Source: Pseudomonas sp. Z8(2022)
GTDB lineage: Bacteria; Pseudomonadota; Gammaproteobacteria; Pseudomonadales; Pseudomonadaceae
Reading direction: 5' to 3'
DNA: 64,000 bases
Assembly: GCF_025837155.1 (NCBI RefSeq)
Contig: NZ_CP107549.1
Coordinates: 992,001 to 1,056,000, forward strand
In this document: piece by piece, positions 8,648 through 17,073 of the stretch
Position numbering within the stretch: position 1 is the first letter of the stretch
Layout of the letters: each line of letters starts with the position of its first letter
Notes under the pieces: model-generated
Database searches by the model: none
What the model saw: only the letters and a program-made list of their open reading frames with translations
What the model was told of the DNA's origin: nothing
Made by a program: the position numbers and the translations under genes

Positions 8648-9745
8648 ATGATCCAGACGCCGTACTACCTCATCGACAAACAGAAGCTTCTGGTCAACCT
8701 GGAGAAGATCGCCTACGTGCGCGAGAACTCCGGTGCCAAGGCCTTGCTGGCGCTGAAATGCTTCGCCACCTGGTCGGTGTTCGACCTGATGCAGCAGTAC
8801 ATGGACGGCACGACCTCGTCGTCCCTCTATGAATTGAAGCTGGGCCGGCAGAAGTTCGCCGGCGAAACCCATGCCTACAGCGTGGCCTGGGCCGACGACG
8901 AGATCGAAGAGATGGTCGCCAACTGCGACAAGATCATCTTCAACTCCATCGGCCAGCTCGAGCGCTTCGCCGAGCGTACCCAGGGCACCATCCGCGGCCT
9001 GCGCGTCAACCCGCAGGTGAGCAGCTCCGACTACCTGCTGGCCGACCCGGCGCGTCCGTTCAGCCGCCTGGGCGAGTGGGACCCGTTGAAGATCGAGCAG
9101 GTCATGGGGCAGATTTCCGGCTTCATGTTCCACAACAACTGTGAGAACGGCAGTTTCGAACTGTTCGACAAGATGCTCACCACCATCGAGGAGCGCTTCG
9201 GTCACCTGATCGCTCAGGTCGACTGGGTCAGCCTCGGCGGCGGCATCCATTTCACCGGCGAGGGCTATCCGATCGATGCCTTCTGCGCGCGCCTGAAAGC
9301 CTTCTCCGAGAAGTACGGCGTGCAGGTCTACCTGGAGCCGGGTGAAGCGGCAATTACCCTGAGCGCCTCACTGGAAGTGACCGTGCTCGACACCCTCTAC
9401 AACGGCAAGCACCTGGCGGTGGTCGACAGCTCCATCGAGGCACACATGCTCGATCTGCTGATCTATCGCCTCAACGCCAAGATGGCGCCGAACGATGGCG
9501 AACACACCTACATGGTGTGCGGCAAGAGTTGTCTGGCCGGCGACATCTTCGGCGAGTACCAGTTCGACAAACCGCTGCAGATCGGTGATCGCCTGTCGTT
9601 CATCGATGCAGCCGGTTACACCATGGTCAAGAAGAACTGGTTCAACGGTCTGAAAATGCCGTCCATCGTGGTCAAACAGCTCGACGGCAGCGTCGAGGTG
9701 GTGCGCCAGTTCGGATTCGACGACTACCTGTCCAGTCTGTCGTGA
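8648..9745 (+). CDS. nspC: Carboxynorspermidine/carboxyspermidine decarboxylase
   Basis: 365 residues, a fold-type III PLP decarboxylase of the alanine-racemase-like class. The PLP lysine is in the early motif ALLALKCF (K37), and HNNCENGSF near residue 160 and VYLEPGEA near 230 are family signatures. The enzyme removes CO2 from carboxynorspermidine or carboxyspermidine to give norspermidine or spermidine. The paired dehydrogenase gene follows after about 95 bases, so both steps of the alternative route from aspartate semialdehyde are encoded together. In vibrios the decarboxylase gene lies after the dehydrogenase; here it comes first. The choice of diamine substrate cannot be read from sequence. 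Confidence 0.9.
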   Translation: MIQTPYYLIDKQKLLVNLEKIAYVRENSGAKALLALKCFATWSVFDLMQQYMDGTTSSSLYELKLGRQKFAGETHAYSVAWADDEIEEMVANCDKIIFNSIGQLERFAERTQGTIRGLRVNPQVSSSDYLLADPARPFSRLGEWDPLKIEQVMGQISGFMFHNNCENGSFELFDKMLTTIEERFGHLIAQVDWVSLGGGIHFTGEGYPIDAFCARLKAFSEKYGVQVYLEPGEAAITLSASLEVTVLDTLYNGKHLAVVDSSIEAHMLDLLIYRLNAKMAPNDGEHTYMVCGKSCLAGDIFGEYQFDKPLQIGDRLSFIDAAGYTMVKKNWFNGLKMPSIVVKQLDGSVEVVRQFGFDDYLSSLS

Positions 9746-9841
9746 CCCCTGAGGGTGGGCCGGGCGGTGATCCGTTTCGGTTCACCGCTCAGCGATGCAG
9801 CGAAACGCTTTCAACAACGCGGTACCCAGGAGGTGAAACAA

Positions 9842-11086
9842 TTGAAGAAGAACGTTCTGATCATTGGAGCAGGAGGTGTTGCCAAGGTGGTGGCCCATAA
9901 GTGCGCGCAACACAATGACGAGTTAGGTCGCATTGCAATTGCGTCGCGCAACATCTCCAAATGCCAGGCCATCATCGACAGCGTGCAGGCAAAGGGCGGC
10001 CTCAAGCAGCCCGGCGAGATCAAGGCCTATGCGCTGAACGCCCTGGACGTGGAAGCGACCAAGGCACTGATCCGCGAAACCGAATCGCAGATCGTCATCA
10101 ACGTCGGTTCGGCGTTCCTCAACATGTCCGTGCTGCGCGCCTGCATCGATACCGGCGTCGCCTACCTGGACACCGCCATCCACGAAGATCCGAGCAAGAT
10201 CTGTGAGACCCCGCCGTGGTACGGCAACTACGAGTGGAAGCACCTGGCCGAGTGCCAGGACAAGGGCGTGACCGCCATCCTCGGCGTCGGCTTCGACCCG
10301 GGCGTGGTCAATTCCTATGCCGCTCTGGCGCAACAACAGTACTTCGACAAGATCGAGTCGATCGACATCCTCGACGTCAACGCCGGTTCGCACGGCAAGT
10401 ACTTCGCCACCAATTTCGACCCGGAAATCAATTTCCGCGAATTCACCGGCACGGTCTACAGCTGGCAGAACAGCCAGTGGGTAAGCAACCGCATGTTCGA
10501 AGTCAAACGCACCGACGATCTGCCGGTGGTGGGCGAGCAGAACCTGTATCTGACCGGCCATGATGAGGTGCACTCGCTGTCCAAGCACCTTGACGTGCCG
10601 AACGTCCGTTTCTGGATGAGCTTCGGCGACCACTACATCAACGTGTTCACCGTGCTGAAGAACCTCGGCCTGCTCTCCGAGCAGCCGGTGAAAACTGCCG
10701 AGGGCCTGGAAGTGGTACCGCTAAAAGTGGTCAAGGCCGTGCTGCCGGACCCCGCCTCGCTGGCGCCGGGTTACACCGGCAAGACCTGCATCGGCGATCT
10801 GGTCAAGGGCACCAAGGATGGCCAGCCGCGTGAGCTGTTCATCTACAACGTCGCCGACCATGAAGAAGCCTTTGCCGAAACCGACAGCCAGGGCATCTCC
10901 TACACCGCTGGCGTACCGCCGGTTGCCGCAGCGCTGCTGGTCGCGCGTGGCGAGTGGGATGCCAGGCGCATGGTCAACGTCGAAGAGCTGCCGGCCGAGC
11001 CGTTCCTCAAGCTCCTCGATGTGATGGGCCTGCCCACCCGCATCAAGGACGAGCACGGTGATCGCCCCTGGGATCAGCCGATCTGA
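9842..11086 (+). CDS. Carboxynorspermidine/carboxyspermidine synthase (saccharopine-dehydrogenase family)
   Basis: 414 residues. A strong ribosome site AGGAGGT (9828-9834) sits 7 bases before a TTG at 9842, giving the start (M)KKNVLIIGAGGVAKVV. An in-frame GTG at 9833 is too close to that site. The N-terminal Rossmann motif GAGGVAKVVAHK binds NADPH, and VGFDPGVVNSY is typical of the family. The enzyme condenses L-aspartate semialdehyde with a diamine and reduces the product to a carboxy-polyamine, which nspC decarboxylates. This gives a spermidine route that needs no S-adenosylmethionine decarboxylase. A terminator follows. Confidence 0.9.
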   Translation: MKKNVLIIGAGGVAKVVAHKCAQHNDELGRIAIASRNISKCQAIIDSVQAKGGLKQPGEIKAYALNALDVEATKALIRETESQIVINVGSAFLNMSVLRACIDTGVAYLDTAIHEDPSKICETPPWYGNYEWKHLAECQDKGVTAILGVGFDPGVVNSYAALAQQQYFDKIESIDILDVNAGSHGKYFATNFDPEINFREFTGTVYSWQNSQWVSNRMFEVKRTDDLPVVGEQNLYLTGHDEVHSLSKHLDVPNVRFWMSFGDHYINVFTVLKNLGLLSEQPVKTAEGLEVVPLKVVKAVLPDPASLAPGYTGKTCIGDLVKGTKDGQPRELFIYNVADHEEAFAETDSQGISYTAGVPPVAAALLVARGEWDARRMVNVEELPAEPFLKLLDVMGLPTRIKDEHGDRPWDQPI

Positions 11087-11093
11087 TTGCAGC

Positions 11094-11121
11094 AAGGCCC
11101 GCCATTCGGCGGGCCTTTTTC
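11094..11121 (+). terminator. Rho-independent terminator after the polyamine operon
   Basis: A perfect 10-bp stem AAGGCCCGCC / GGCGGGCCTT with loop ATTC is followed by a run of T, eight bases after the stop codon. Confidence 0.9.
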
Positions 11122-11258
11122 GTTGCGGTGCCGTTTGTGCCAAGCCGCAGGTTCAGCGTGCTGGCGCCGGCGATCCGCGAAAACCGTCGCGGCGCTTCCC
11201 GCACCGGTCATTTCACGCGACAATCCGCGCCTTGTTCATCTCGCTTGCTGGAGCGCCT

Positions 11259-12056
11259 GTGATTCCCGAACAGCGCCGTCGCGCCTACCTCGATGCCATG
11301 CAGGTCGCCACTTGGCTGCCGCGCACCGAGCTGCCCTTTGCCGCCCCTTCGCGGCCGGAGCTGCTTGCGCCGCTGCAGGTGGAGGAGGCGGGCGAGGTGC
11401 AGGCCGAGCCGCTGGCTGCGCCTGTTGCGCCTGTTGCGCCGGTACGCGAGACGCCGGTCGAGCGGCCGAAGATCGAGATTCCGCGCCCGGGCGCCCAGCC
11501 ACGCCAGGCGGTTGTCGAGCCGGTGGCGGAACCTGAGGCGGTCGAGGAAAAGCCGGCCCGGGTCAGTGCACCTCCACCACGTTTCGCCCTGCAGTTGCTG
11601 CGTGCCGGCGATTGCGCCCTGCTGGTGGAACTGCCTACCGGTCAGCCCTTCCAGAGTCGCGACCCGGCCTACATTCTGCTCAAGGATCTGCTGCGCGCCG
11701 CCGGCCTGCCGGACAGCCCGCAGCTGCTCGGCGAGCCGGTACGCTGGCCGCTGCTGGTGCGCGGCAATCTGGATCAGGGCCCGCAGGCAGCATTGGAGTT
11801 CGTCCAGAGTTTCGTTGCCGCGCGTCTGGAAGAGCAGCCCAGCACCTGCCTGTGGCTGGTCGGCCTGCCGGCCATTCGCTTCGCCGGCGAGGGTGACGAA
11901 CACAGCTACAACCGCGAATTGCAGATCGAAGGCCTTGGCACCTGCTGGGCGCTGCCGGGGCTGGAGCTGCTGATGGAAGAGCCAGCGCGCAAGCGTGAGC
12001 TGTGGCAGGCCATGCGGCGTGTTCGCCAACGCTGGTTAGCCCCGGCTCAATCCTGA
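11259..12056 (+). CDS. Putative DNA polymerase III psi subunit (HolD-like), pseudomonad type
   Basis: 265 residues from the GTG at 11259 (VIPEQRRRAYLDAMQVATWLPR). The N-terminal helix with YLDAMxVxxWLPR is followed by a proline-, alanine- and valine-rich linker (about residues 40-110, including APVAPVAPV) and a globular C-terminal domain. Psi links the clamp loader to chi and hence to SSB. The gene lies directly before rimI, as holD does in E. coli. A poorly conserved psi has been described for P. aeruginosa, and I connect this gene to it from context and the N-terminal motif. E. coli HolD is only 137 residues, so this form is long. Function is inferred; no catalytic motif is expected. Confidence 0.6.
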   Translation: MIPEQRRRAYLDAMQVATWLPRTELPFAAPSRPELLAPLQVEEAGEVQAEPLAAPVAPVAPVRETPVERPKIEIPRPGAQPRQAVVEPVAEPEAVEEKPARVSAPPPRFALQLLRAGDCALLVELPTGQPFQSRDPAYILLKDLLRAAGLPDSPQLLGEPVRWPLLVRGNLDQGPQAALEFVQSFVAARLEEQPSTCLWLVGLPAIRFAGEGDEHSYNRELQIEGLGTCWALPGLELLMEEPARKRELWQAMRRVRQRWLAPAQS

Positions 12057-12089
12057 GAGCACCTGTCTTTTGTTCCCGAGTTACGCCCA

Positions 12090-12542
12090 ATGAGCGATGC
12101 AATATCCTTCCGCCCGATGACCGAGGCGGATCTCGATGCCGTGCTGAAGATCGAATATGCCGCCTTCAGCCATCCCTGGACGCGGGGCATCTTCCTCGAC
12201 AGCCTCAAGTCCTATAACTGCTGGCTGATGTTCGAAGGCAGCCAGCAGGTCGGCCACGGCGTGATCAACCTGATCCTCGACGAAGCGCATCTGCTCAATA
12301 TCACCATCAAGCCGGAAAGCCAGGGCCGTGGCCTTGGCTTGCGCCTGCTCGAGCATCTGATGAAAGAAGCCTACGAGCTGGGCGGGCGCGAATGCTTCCT
12401 CGAGGTGCGCGCCAGCAACCAGAGCGCCTACCGCCTTTACGAGCGTTTCGGCTTCAACGAAGTGGGGCGCCGCCGCGATTACTATCCGGCGGTCGGTGGT
12501 CGCGAAGACGCGTTGGTGATGGCCTGCACGCTGGTCGATTGA
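12090..12542 (+). CDS. rimI: Ribosomal protein S18-alanine N-acetyltransferase RimI
   Basis: 150 residues, a complete GNAT fold. The acetyl-CoA-binding loop SQGRGLGLRLL and the tail motif YERFGFNEVGRRRDYYP are characteristic of RimI, which acetylates the N-terminal alanine of ribosomal protein S18. The start at 12090 gives the standard length. It follows the HolD-like gene by 33 bases on the same strand. Confidence 0.93.
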   Translation: MSDAISFRPMTEADLDAVLKIEYAAFSHPWTRGIFLDSLKSYNCWLMFEGSQQVGHGVINLILDEAHLLNITIKPESQGRGLGLRLLEHLMKEAYELGGRECFLEVRASNQSAYRLYERFGFNEVGRRRDYYPAVGGREDALVMACTLVD

Positions 12543-12560
12543 TGTCGTTACTTTAAAAGC

Positions 12561-12613
12561 GTAGCCCGGATGCAATCCGGGGAAATCGTTGCCCCGGATT
12601 GCATCCGGGCTAC
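12561..12613. repeat. REP-like palindrome, family C
   Basis: A perfect 22-bp inverted repeat starts GTAGCCCGGATGCAATCCGG and is closed by its exact complement ending CATCCGGGCTAC, with a 9-base centre. It lies between the ends of the convergent rimI and nnrS genes. A second, partly degenerate copy is at 17074-17125. Confidence 0.88.
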
Positions 12614-12642
12614 GGTCTGGCCGTTTGATCGCACCAGACATT

Positions 12643-13818
12643 TCACCCCGGATGCCCATCCACCCGCGCCTGGCACAGCATCGGCGCGTAATACCAGGCG
12701 AACAGGGCGAAGGCCAGGCTCCAGCAGAGTGCTGCCAGCCATAGCCAGTCGCTCCCCGCCGAGACCCGAATCAGCGCGCCGAGATTGAGCAGGCCGAATG
12801 CCCAGGCCATCGCCCTGGGTGGTTGCAGCGCGCGGCCGGTATGGCCGAGGCTGACCCGCGCCATCATCGCCAGGATCAGCCCGCCCATCGCGCCCACCGC
12901 CAGGGCGTGGCTGGCCAGACTGGGTTGCGCCAGCCAGCCCAGGTGCCAGGCGGCCATGCCCAGTGTGGCCAGCAGAAGCCAGGCGTAGGCCAGGTGCAGC
13001 GACCACAGCAGCGGCACACGCCAGATGCCGAGCAGGTGCCAGCGCCACAGACGCAGGCCGTGCAGCACGCTCAGCACGATGAACGGGATGGTCAGCCAGG
13101 CGCGGGCCTGCAGGTTATGCCCGCTGGCGAACAGCGCGGCGACCAGCACACCCAAGACCAGCAGCAAACGATCCTGCCAGGGGGGGGCGGCGAAGGCCTC
13201 GACCCGGCCCAGGCCGCGCTGGGTAAAGAAGGGGATCACGCGACCGCCGATCAGGCTCAGCATGACCGCAATCAGCCACAATGCGGCCAGTGCGCCACGG
13301 CGTTGCAGGCCATCGTCGGCCAGCACCAGACCGGCGAGAGTGAGGGCCTGGCACAGCGCAAGCAGGCTCAGCACCAGCAGGATCGGGTAGTTGTTACGCT
13401 GCCGCGCCGCGATCAGCTGGCGCGCCATCTGCGCGATGAACAGGCCGATAAAGCTCAGTTGCAGCACGATCAGCGCAGTCAGCGGTGCGGGAACGAACCA
13501 GACCAGGCGCGCCGCCAGCCACAGCCCGAACAGTGCGATCAGGGGGCGGCCACTGAGGCCCGGGCTCCCGGTCCAGGTCTGCACGGCCGTGAGCAGGAAG
13601 CCGGCGATGATCGCCAGGCCGAAACCGAAGGGCATTTCGTGGCGATGCCAGGCGAGCAGGCCACCGGGCACCGCGGGGCTTGTCAGCCCGTACAGCGCTG
13701 CCGCCCAGAGGGCGACAGCGAGCAGGGCGAACAGGGCGCCGGCGACAAAGAACGGGCGAAAGCCCAGACGCCACAAGGGCGCTATGGCCAGTGCCCGCTT
13801 GCGATCAAGCAATTGCAT
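12643..13818 (-). CDS. nnrS: NnrS family membrane haem/copper protein (nitric oxide tolerance)
   Basis: About 391 residues from the ATG at 13818 (MQLLDRKRALAIAPLWRLGFRPFF); an in-frame ATG at 13833 would add five residues. The protein has about twelve hydrophobic segments and the NnrS hallmarks LWRLGFRPFF, WHRHEMPFGF, GGRVIPFFTQRG and SLGHTGRAL. NnrS proteins contain haem and copper and protect iron centres during nitrosative stress. The gene overlaps the end of a small membrane-protein gene, and hmp precedes that, so it is most likely the last gene of an NO-responsive operon. Confidence 0.9.
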   Translation of the reverse strand: MQLLDRKRALAIAPLWRLGFRPFFVAGALFALLAVALWAAALYGLTSPAVPGGLLAWHRHEMPFGFGLAIIAGFLLTAVQTWTGSPGLSGRPLIALFGLWLAARLVWFVPAPLTALIVLQLSFIGLFIAQMARQLIAARQRNNYPILLVLSLLALCQALTLAGLVLADDGLQRRGALAALWLIAVMLSLIGGRVIPFFTQRGLGRVEAFAAPPWQDRLLLVLGVLVAALFASGHNLQARAWLTIPFIVLSVLHGLRLWRWHLLGIWRVPLLWSLHLAYAWLLLATLGMAAWHLGWLAQPSLASHALAVGAMGGLILAMMARVSLGHTGRALQPPRAMAWAFGLLNLGALIRVSAGSDWLWLAALCWSLAFALFAWYYAPMLCQARVDGHPG

Positions 13819-14056
13819 GTACGCATGCCTCATCTTTCAGGCGTTGCTGCGCGACCAGGCGCAGCACATAAGCGATCTTCAGTATGGCAGGGCCGATCAG
13901 CGTCAGGCTGTGCGCCAGCACCAGCGTTGGCACGTTCAACTGCCTTTCCAGGCCATAGGCCGTCACCAGCCCCACCAGCAGCAGGATCAGGCCGGCCCAG
14001 AGCAACTGGCTGGACAGGTGCAGAATCTGCAGCGGCGGAAGATTCAGTGGGTACAT
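13805..14056 (-). CDS. Small two-helix membrane protein in the NO operon
   Basis: 83 residues with two hydrophobic stretches (around 15-35 and 45-65) and a short charged loop between them containing GLERQLNV. I do not recognise a named family. It starts 18 bases after hmp and its end overlaps the nnrS start, so it is translated with both. The position suggests a membrane role in NO detoxification, perhaps assisting NnrS, but nothing in the sequence gives a mechanism. No metal-binding cysteine or histidine cluster is evident. Confidence 0.75.
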   Translation of the reverse strand: MYPLNLPPLQILHLSSQLLWAGLILLLVGLVTAYGLERQLNVPTLVLAHSLTLIGPAILKIAYVLRLVAQQRLKDEACVHAIA

Positions 14057-14074
14057 GGTTCACCTCCTCATCGT

Positions 14075-15256
14075 TCAGTGATCCAGAGCCGAGGCCGGGC
14101 CGAAGAACTCGTAGCGGCTCTGTTCGGCCGGTACGCCCAGTGCCTGCAGGTGGCGCTTGACCTGGGCCATGAAAGGTTTCGGGCCGAGGAAGTAGGCGTC
14201 CAGGTCACGCTCGGCCGGGAGCCACTGCTCCAGCAGCTCGTGGCTGAGAAATCCCTCGGCATCGCCCTGGTCCCCCACGCGCGGTTCGCTGTAGCAGACG
14301 TAATGGCGGATCTGCGGATGCCTGGCAGCGTGGGCTTCGACCCAGTCGCGGAAGGCATGCACTTCGGCATTGCGCGCACAGTGGATGAAATGGATCGGTC
14401 GGCCGCTGTGCCGCGCAGCATCGAGCATGGCCAGCGCCGGAGTGATGCCGACGCCGGCGCTGATCAGGGCCAGCGGCTTGTCCGATTCGTTCAGGGTGAA
14501 CTCGCCAGCAGGCGGGAACAGGTCCAGCACATCGCCAACCTGAACCTTGTCATGCAGGTGGTTGGACACGCGGCCGCCAGGCTCGCGCTTGACGCTGATG
14601 CGATACTCGATGCCGTTGGCCATGGCTGACAGCGAGTAGTTGCGGCGCACTTCTTCGCCGTCCAGCTGCAGGCGCAGGCCGATGTACTGGCCGGGCTGGT
14701 AGTCGAGCAGATCGCCGCCATCGACCGGAACCAGGTGGAAGGAGGTGATCTCGGCGCTTTCGACGACCTTGCGTACCACGCGGAAGGCCCGCGCGCCGCG
14801 CCAGCCGCCCGGTGCGTCGGCGTTCTCGGCATACTGGCTTTCTTCCGCTTCGATAAGGATGTCGGCCAACTGCTGATAGGCTGCGGCCCAGGCATCGATC
14901 ACCGCGTCGGTGGCGATCTCGGTGCCGAGTACCTCGCGGATCGCGCGCAGCAGGCAACTGCCGACGATGGGGTAGTGCTCCGGCAGAATCTGCAGCGAAA
15001 CGTGTTTGTTGACGATCTGCGCCACCAGCGGGCCGAGCGCCTCCAGGCGGTCGATGTGGCGGGCGTACATCAGCACGCCATTGGCCAGGGCACGCGGCTG
15101 GTCGCCGCTGGCCTGGTGGGCCTGGTTGAACAGCGGGCGAACCTCGGGATACTCGCTGAGCATCATCCGGTAGAAATGGGTAGTCAGCGCCTCGCCGCCG
15201 CTTTCCAGCAGGGGCACGGTGGCTTTGATCAGGGCGAGTTGAGCGGTGGTCAGCAT
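14075..15256 (-). CDS. hmp: Flavohaemoprotein, nitric oxide dioxygenase
   Basis: 393 residues from the ATG at 15256 (MLTTAQLALIKATVPLLESG), the normal Hmp length; upstream in-frame codons are leader. The globin domain (1-140) has proximal His85 in KHVSL and the conserved Tyr29. The reductase part has FAD-binding RNYSLS and an NAD-binding domain with ISAGVGITPAL. Hmp converts NO and O2 to nitrate using NAD(P)H. The P. aeruginosa orthologue is called fhp. It heads an operon with a small membrane protein and nnrS, and diverges from the NorR-type activator with paired operator sites between. Confidence 0.95.
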   Translation of the reverse strand: MLTTAQLALIKATVPLLESGGEALTTHFYRMMLSEYPEVRPLFNQAHQASGDQPRALANGVLMYARHIDRLEALGPLVAQIVNKHVSLQILPEHYPIVGSCLLRAIREVLGTEIATDAVIDAWAAAYQQLADILIEAEESQYAENADAPGGWRGARAFRVVRKVVESAEITSFHLVPVDGGDLLDYQPGQYIGLRLQLDGEEVRRNYSLSAMANGIEYRISVKREPGGRVSNHLHDKVQVGDVLDLFPPAGEFTLNESDKPLALISAGVGITPALAMLDAARHSGRPIHFIHCARNAEVHAFRDWVEAHAARHPQIRHYVCYSEPRVGDQGDAEGFLSHELLEQWLPAERDLDAYFLGPKPFMAQVKRHLQALGVPAEQSRYEFFGPASALDH

Positions 15257-15341
15257 AAGTGTATCTCCGCAAGGCAAGTAAGGACGCCGGTTTGGCTCGT
15301 CTGGCCGGTTGTGGCGTGCTAGCGTTAGCGCTGGATACCTT

Positions 15342-15356
15342 TCAGAAAGCATGCCA
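15342..15356 (-). promoter_or_regulatory. Weak candidate sigma-54 promoter of the hmp operon
   Basis: On the minus strand TGGCATG-CTTT-CTGA has a good -24 element but a poor -12 (GA in place of GC at the right spacing). It lies ~40-80 bp from the GT-N7-AC operators, the expected geometry for a NorR-type enhancer. Support is mainly contextual. Confidence 0.35.
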
Positions 15357-15397
15357 TTTAAAAAGTATTTAAATATCAATGACTTAATGATTTTATG

Positions 15398-15408
15398 GTC
15401 TTAATGAC
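15398..15408. promoter_or_regulatory. NorR/FhpR operator site 1
   Basis: GTCTTAATGAC fits the NorR consensus GT-N7-AC. It is the exact reverse complement of site 2 at 15424-15434, centre to centre 26 bp. It lies between hmp and the activator gene. Confidence 0.75.
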
Positions 15409-15423
15409 TCGCAGTTGATTCGT

Positions 15424-15434
15424 GTCATTAAGAC
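15424..15434. promoter_or_regulatory. NorR/FhpR operator site 2
   Basis: GTCATTAAGAC fits GT-N7-AC and mirrors site 1 exactly. It ends 14 bases before the activator's ATG, so binding here should also repress the activator's own gene. Confidence 0.75.
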
Positions 15435-15448
15435 AATGAGTAGTCTTT

Positions 15449-16999
15449 ATGACCGCAAATCCTCTGCTGGAAACCCTCATTCCTCTGGTCGCCGATCTGT
15501 CCCGAGATCTGGGTGATGGCGAGCGTTACCGTCGCCTGCTCGCCGCCTTGCGCCAGCTCTTTCCTTGCGATGCCGTGGCGCTGCTGCGACTCGACGGCGA
15601 GGTGCTGGTGCCGCTCGCGGTCGAGGGGCTGAGCCCCGACACCCTGGGCCGACGCTTCCGGGTCAGCGAGCATCCGCGCCTGGCCGCGCTGCTGGAACAT
15701 GCCGGGCCGACCCGTTTCGCCGCAGACTGTGGCTTGCCCGACCCCTACGACGGACTGGTCGAGGGGCTGCATGGCCATCTTGAAGTGCACGATTGCCTCG
15801 GTTGCCCGCTCTATCTGGACGAGCAGCTCTGGGGGCTGCTGACCCTGGACTCGCTCGATCCGGCCAGTTTCGGCCTGCTCGATCTGGACAGCCTCGATGC
15901 ATTCGCCAGCCTGGCGGCGGCGACGGTCAAGGTCAGCGAGCGCATCAGCGGCCTGGCACAGCGGGTTGAGGCCGAGCGCCAGCTCACCGAGCTGTACAAG
16001 CAGGCCCGTCAGCAGCCGCGCGAGTTGGTGGGACAGAGCACGGCGCTGCGCAAGCTGCAGGACGAGATTCGCCTGGTCGGCGATAGCCCGCTGACCGTGC
16101 TGATCACCGGTGAAACCGGCGTCGGCAAGGAGCTGGTGGCCGAAGCCATCCACGCCGCTTCGCCGCGTGCGCAGCGGCCACTGGTCAGCATCAACTGTGC
16201 GGCGTTACCCGATGCGCTGGTGGAGAGCGAGCTGTTCGGCCATGTGCGCGGTGCCTTCTCCGGGGCGATGAACGAACGCAGCGGCAAGTTCGAGCTGGCC
16301 GATGGCGGCAGCCTGTTCCTCGACGAAGTGGGCGAGTTGCCGCTGGCGATTCAGGCCAAGCTGCTGCGCGTGCTGCAGAGCGGCCAGTTGCAGCGCGTCG
16401 GCTCTGATCGTGAACACCGCGTCGACGTACGGGTGATTGCCGCCACCAACCGTGACCTGGCGGCCGAAGTGCGTGCCGGACGCTTTCGCGCCGACCTCTA
16501 TCACCGTCTGAGCGTCTATCCGTTGCCGGTGCCGCCGCTGCGCGCGCGCGGTCGCGACGTGCTGCTGTTGGCCGGCTACTTTCTCGAAGAGAACCGCGCC
16601 CGGCTCGGCTTGCGCAGCCTGCGCCTGAGTACGGAGGCGCAGAAGGCGCTGCTGGGCCACGACTGGCCGGGCAACGTGCGTGAGCTGGAGCATCTGATCG
16701 GCCGTGCGGCGATCAAGGCGCTGGCCCGCCATGGCGAGCGCCCGCGCATTCTCAGCCTGGACGTGCAGGACCTGGATCTGCCGATGGCCGAGGCGTCGCC
16801 CCTGATCGACGAAGCACTGGCGCCCGGTGAGGTGATGCCGGCGGGCGTGGAGCTGCGTGCGGCGGTGGACGCCTTCCAGCGCAGGTTGATCGAGCAGTGC
16901 CTGGAACGTCACCAGGGCAAGTGGGCCGACGCGGCGCGCGAGTTGGGGGTGGATCGCGCCAACCTCAGCCGCCTGGCCAGGCGCCTGGGCATTCGGTAG
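15449..16999 (+). CDS. fhpR: NO-responsive sigma-54 activator, NorR/FhpR type
   Basis: 516 residues in three parts: an N-terminal GAF domain (about 1-175) that senses NO through a non-haem iron in NorR, an AAA+ domain with Walker A GETGVGKE at 221-228, and a C-terminal Fis-type helix-turn-helix ([18 protein letters not shown]). The sigma-54 contact loop reads GAFSGA (268-273) instead of GAFTGA. The gene diverges from hmp across two perfect operator sites, the arrangement of P. aeruginosa fhpR-fhp. The symbol follows that context; norR would also be acceptable. A REP-rich spacer follows the stop. Confidence 0.88.
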   Translation: MTANPLLETLIPLVADLSRDLGDGERYRRLLAALRQLFPCDAVALLRLDGEVLVPLAVEGLSPDTLGRRFRVSEHPRLAALLEHAGPTRFAADCGLPDPYDGLVEGLHGHLEVHDCLGCPLYLDEQLWGLLTLDSLDPASFGLLDLDSLDAFASLAAATVKVSERISGLAQRVEAERQLTELYKQARQQPRELVGQSTALRKLQDEIRLVGDSPLTVLITGETGVGKELVAEAIHAASPRAQRPLVSINCAALPDALVESELFGHVRGAFSGAMNERSGKFELADGGSLFLDEVGELPLAIQAKLLRVLQSGQLQRVGSDREHRVDVRVIAATNRDLAAEVRAGRFRADLYHRLSVYPLPVPPLRARGRDVLLLAGYFLEENRARLGLRSLRLSTEAQKALLGHDWPGNVRELEHLIGRAAIKALARHGERPRILSLDVQDLDLPMAEASPLIDEALAPGEVMPAGVELRAAVDAFQRRLIEQCLERHQGKWADAARELGVDRANLSRLARRLGIR

Positions 17000-17004
17000 C
17001 GGAT

Positions 17005-17055
17005 TGTAGGAGGGGCTTTAGCCGCGATTTGACGTCGCGGCTGAAGCCCCTCCCA
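17005..17055. repeat. REP-like palindrome, family A
   Basis: TGTAGGAGGGGCTTTAGCCG is closed by CGCGGCTGAAGCCCCTCC. It is a second copy of the element at 3337-3394 and starts six bases after the activator's stop codon. Confidence 0.85.
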
Positions 17056-17073
17056 GGTGATCGGCATCTGTCC

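Noticed and set aside
12543..12642. Intrinsic terminator between rimI and nnrS
   Set aside because: The perfect hairpin has no T run and recurs elsewhere, so it is better described as a REP element.
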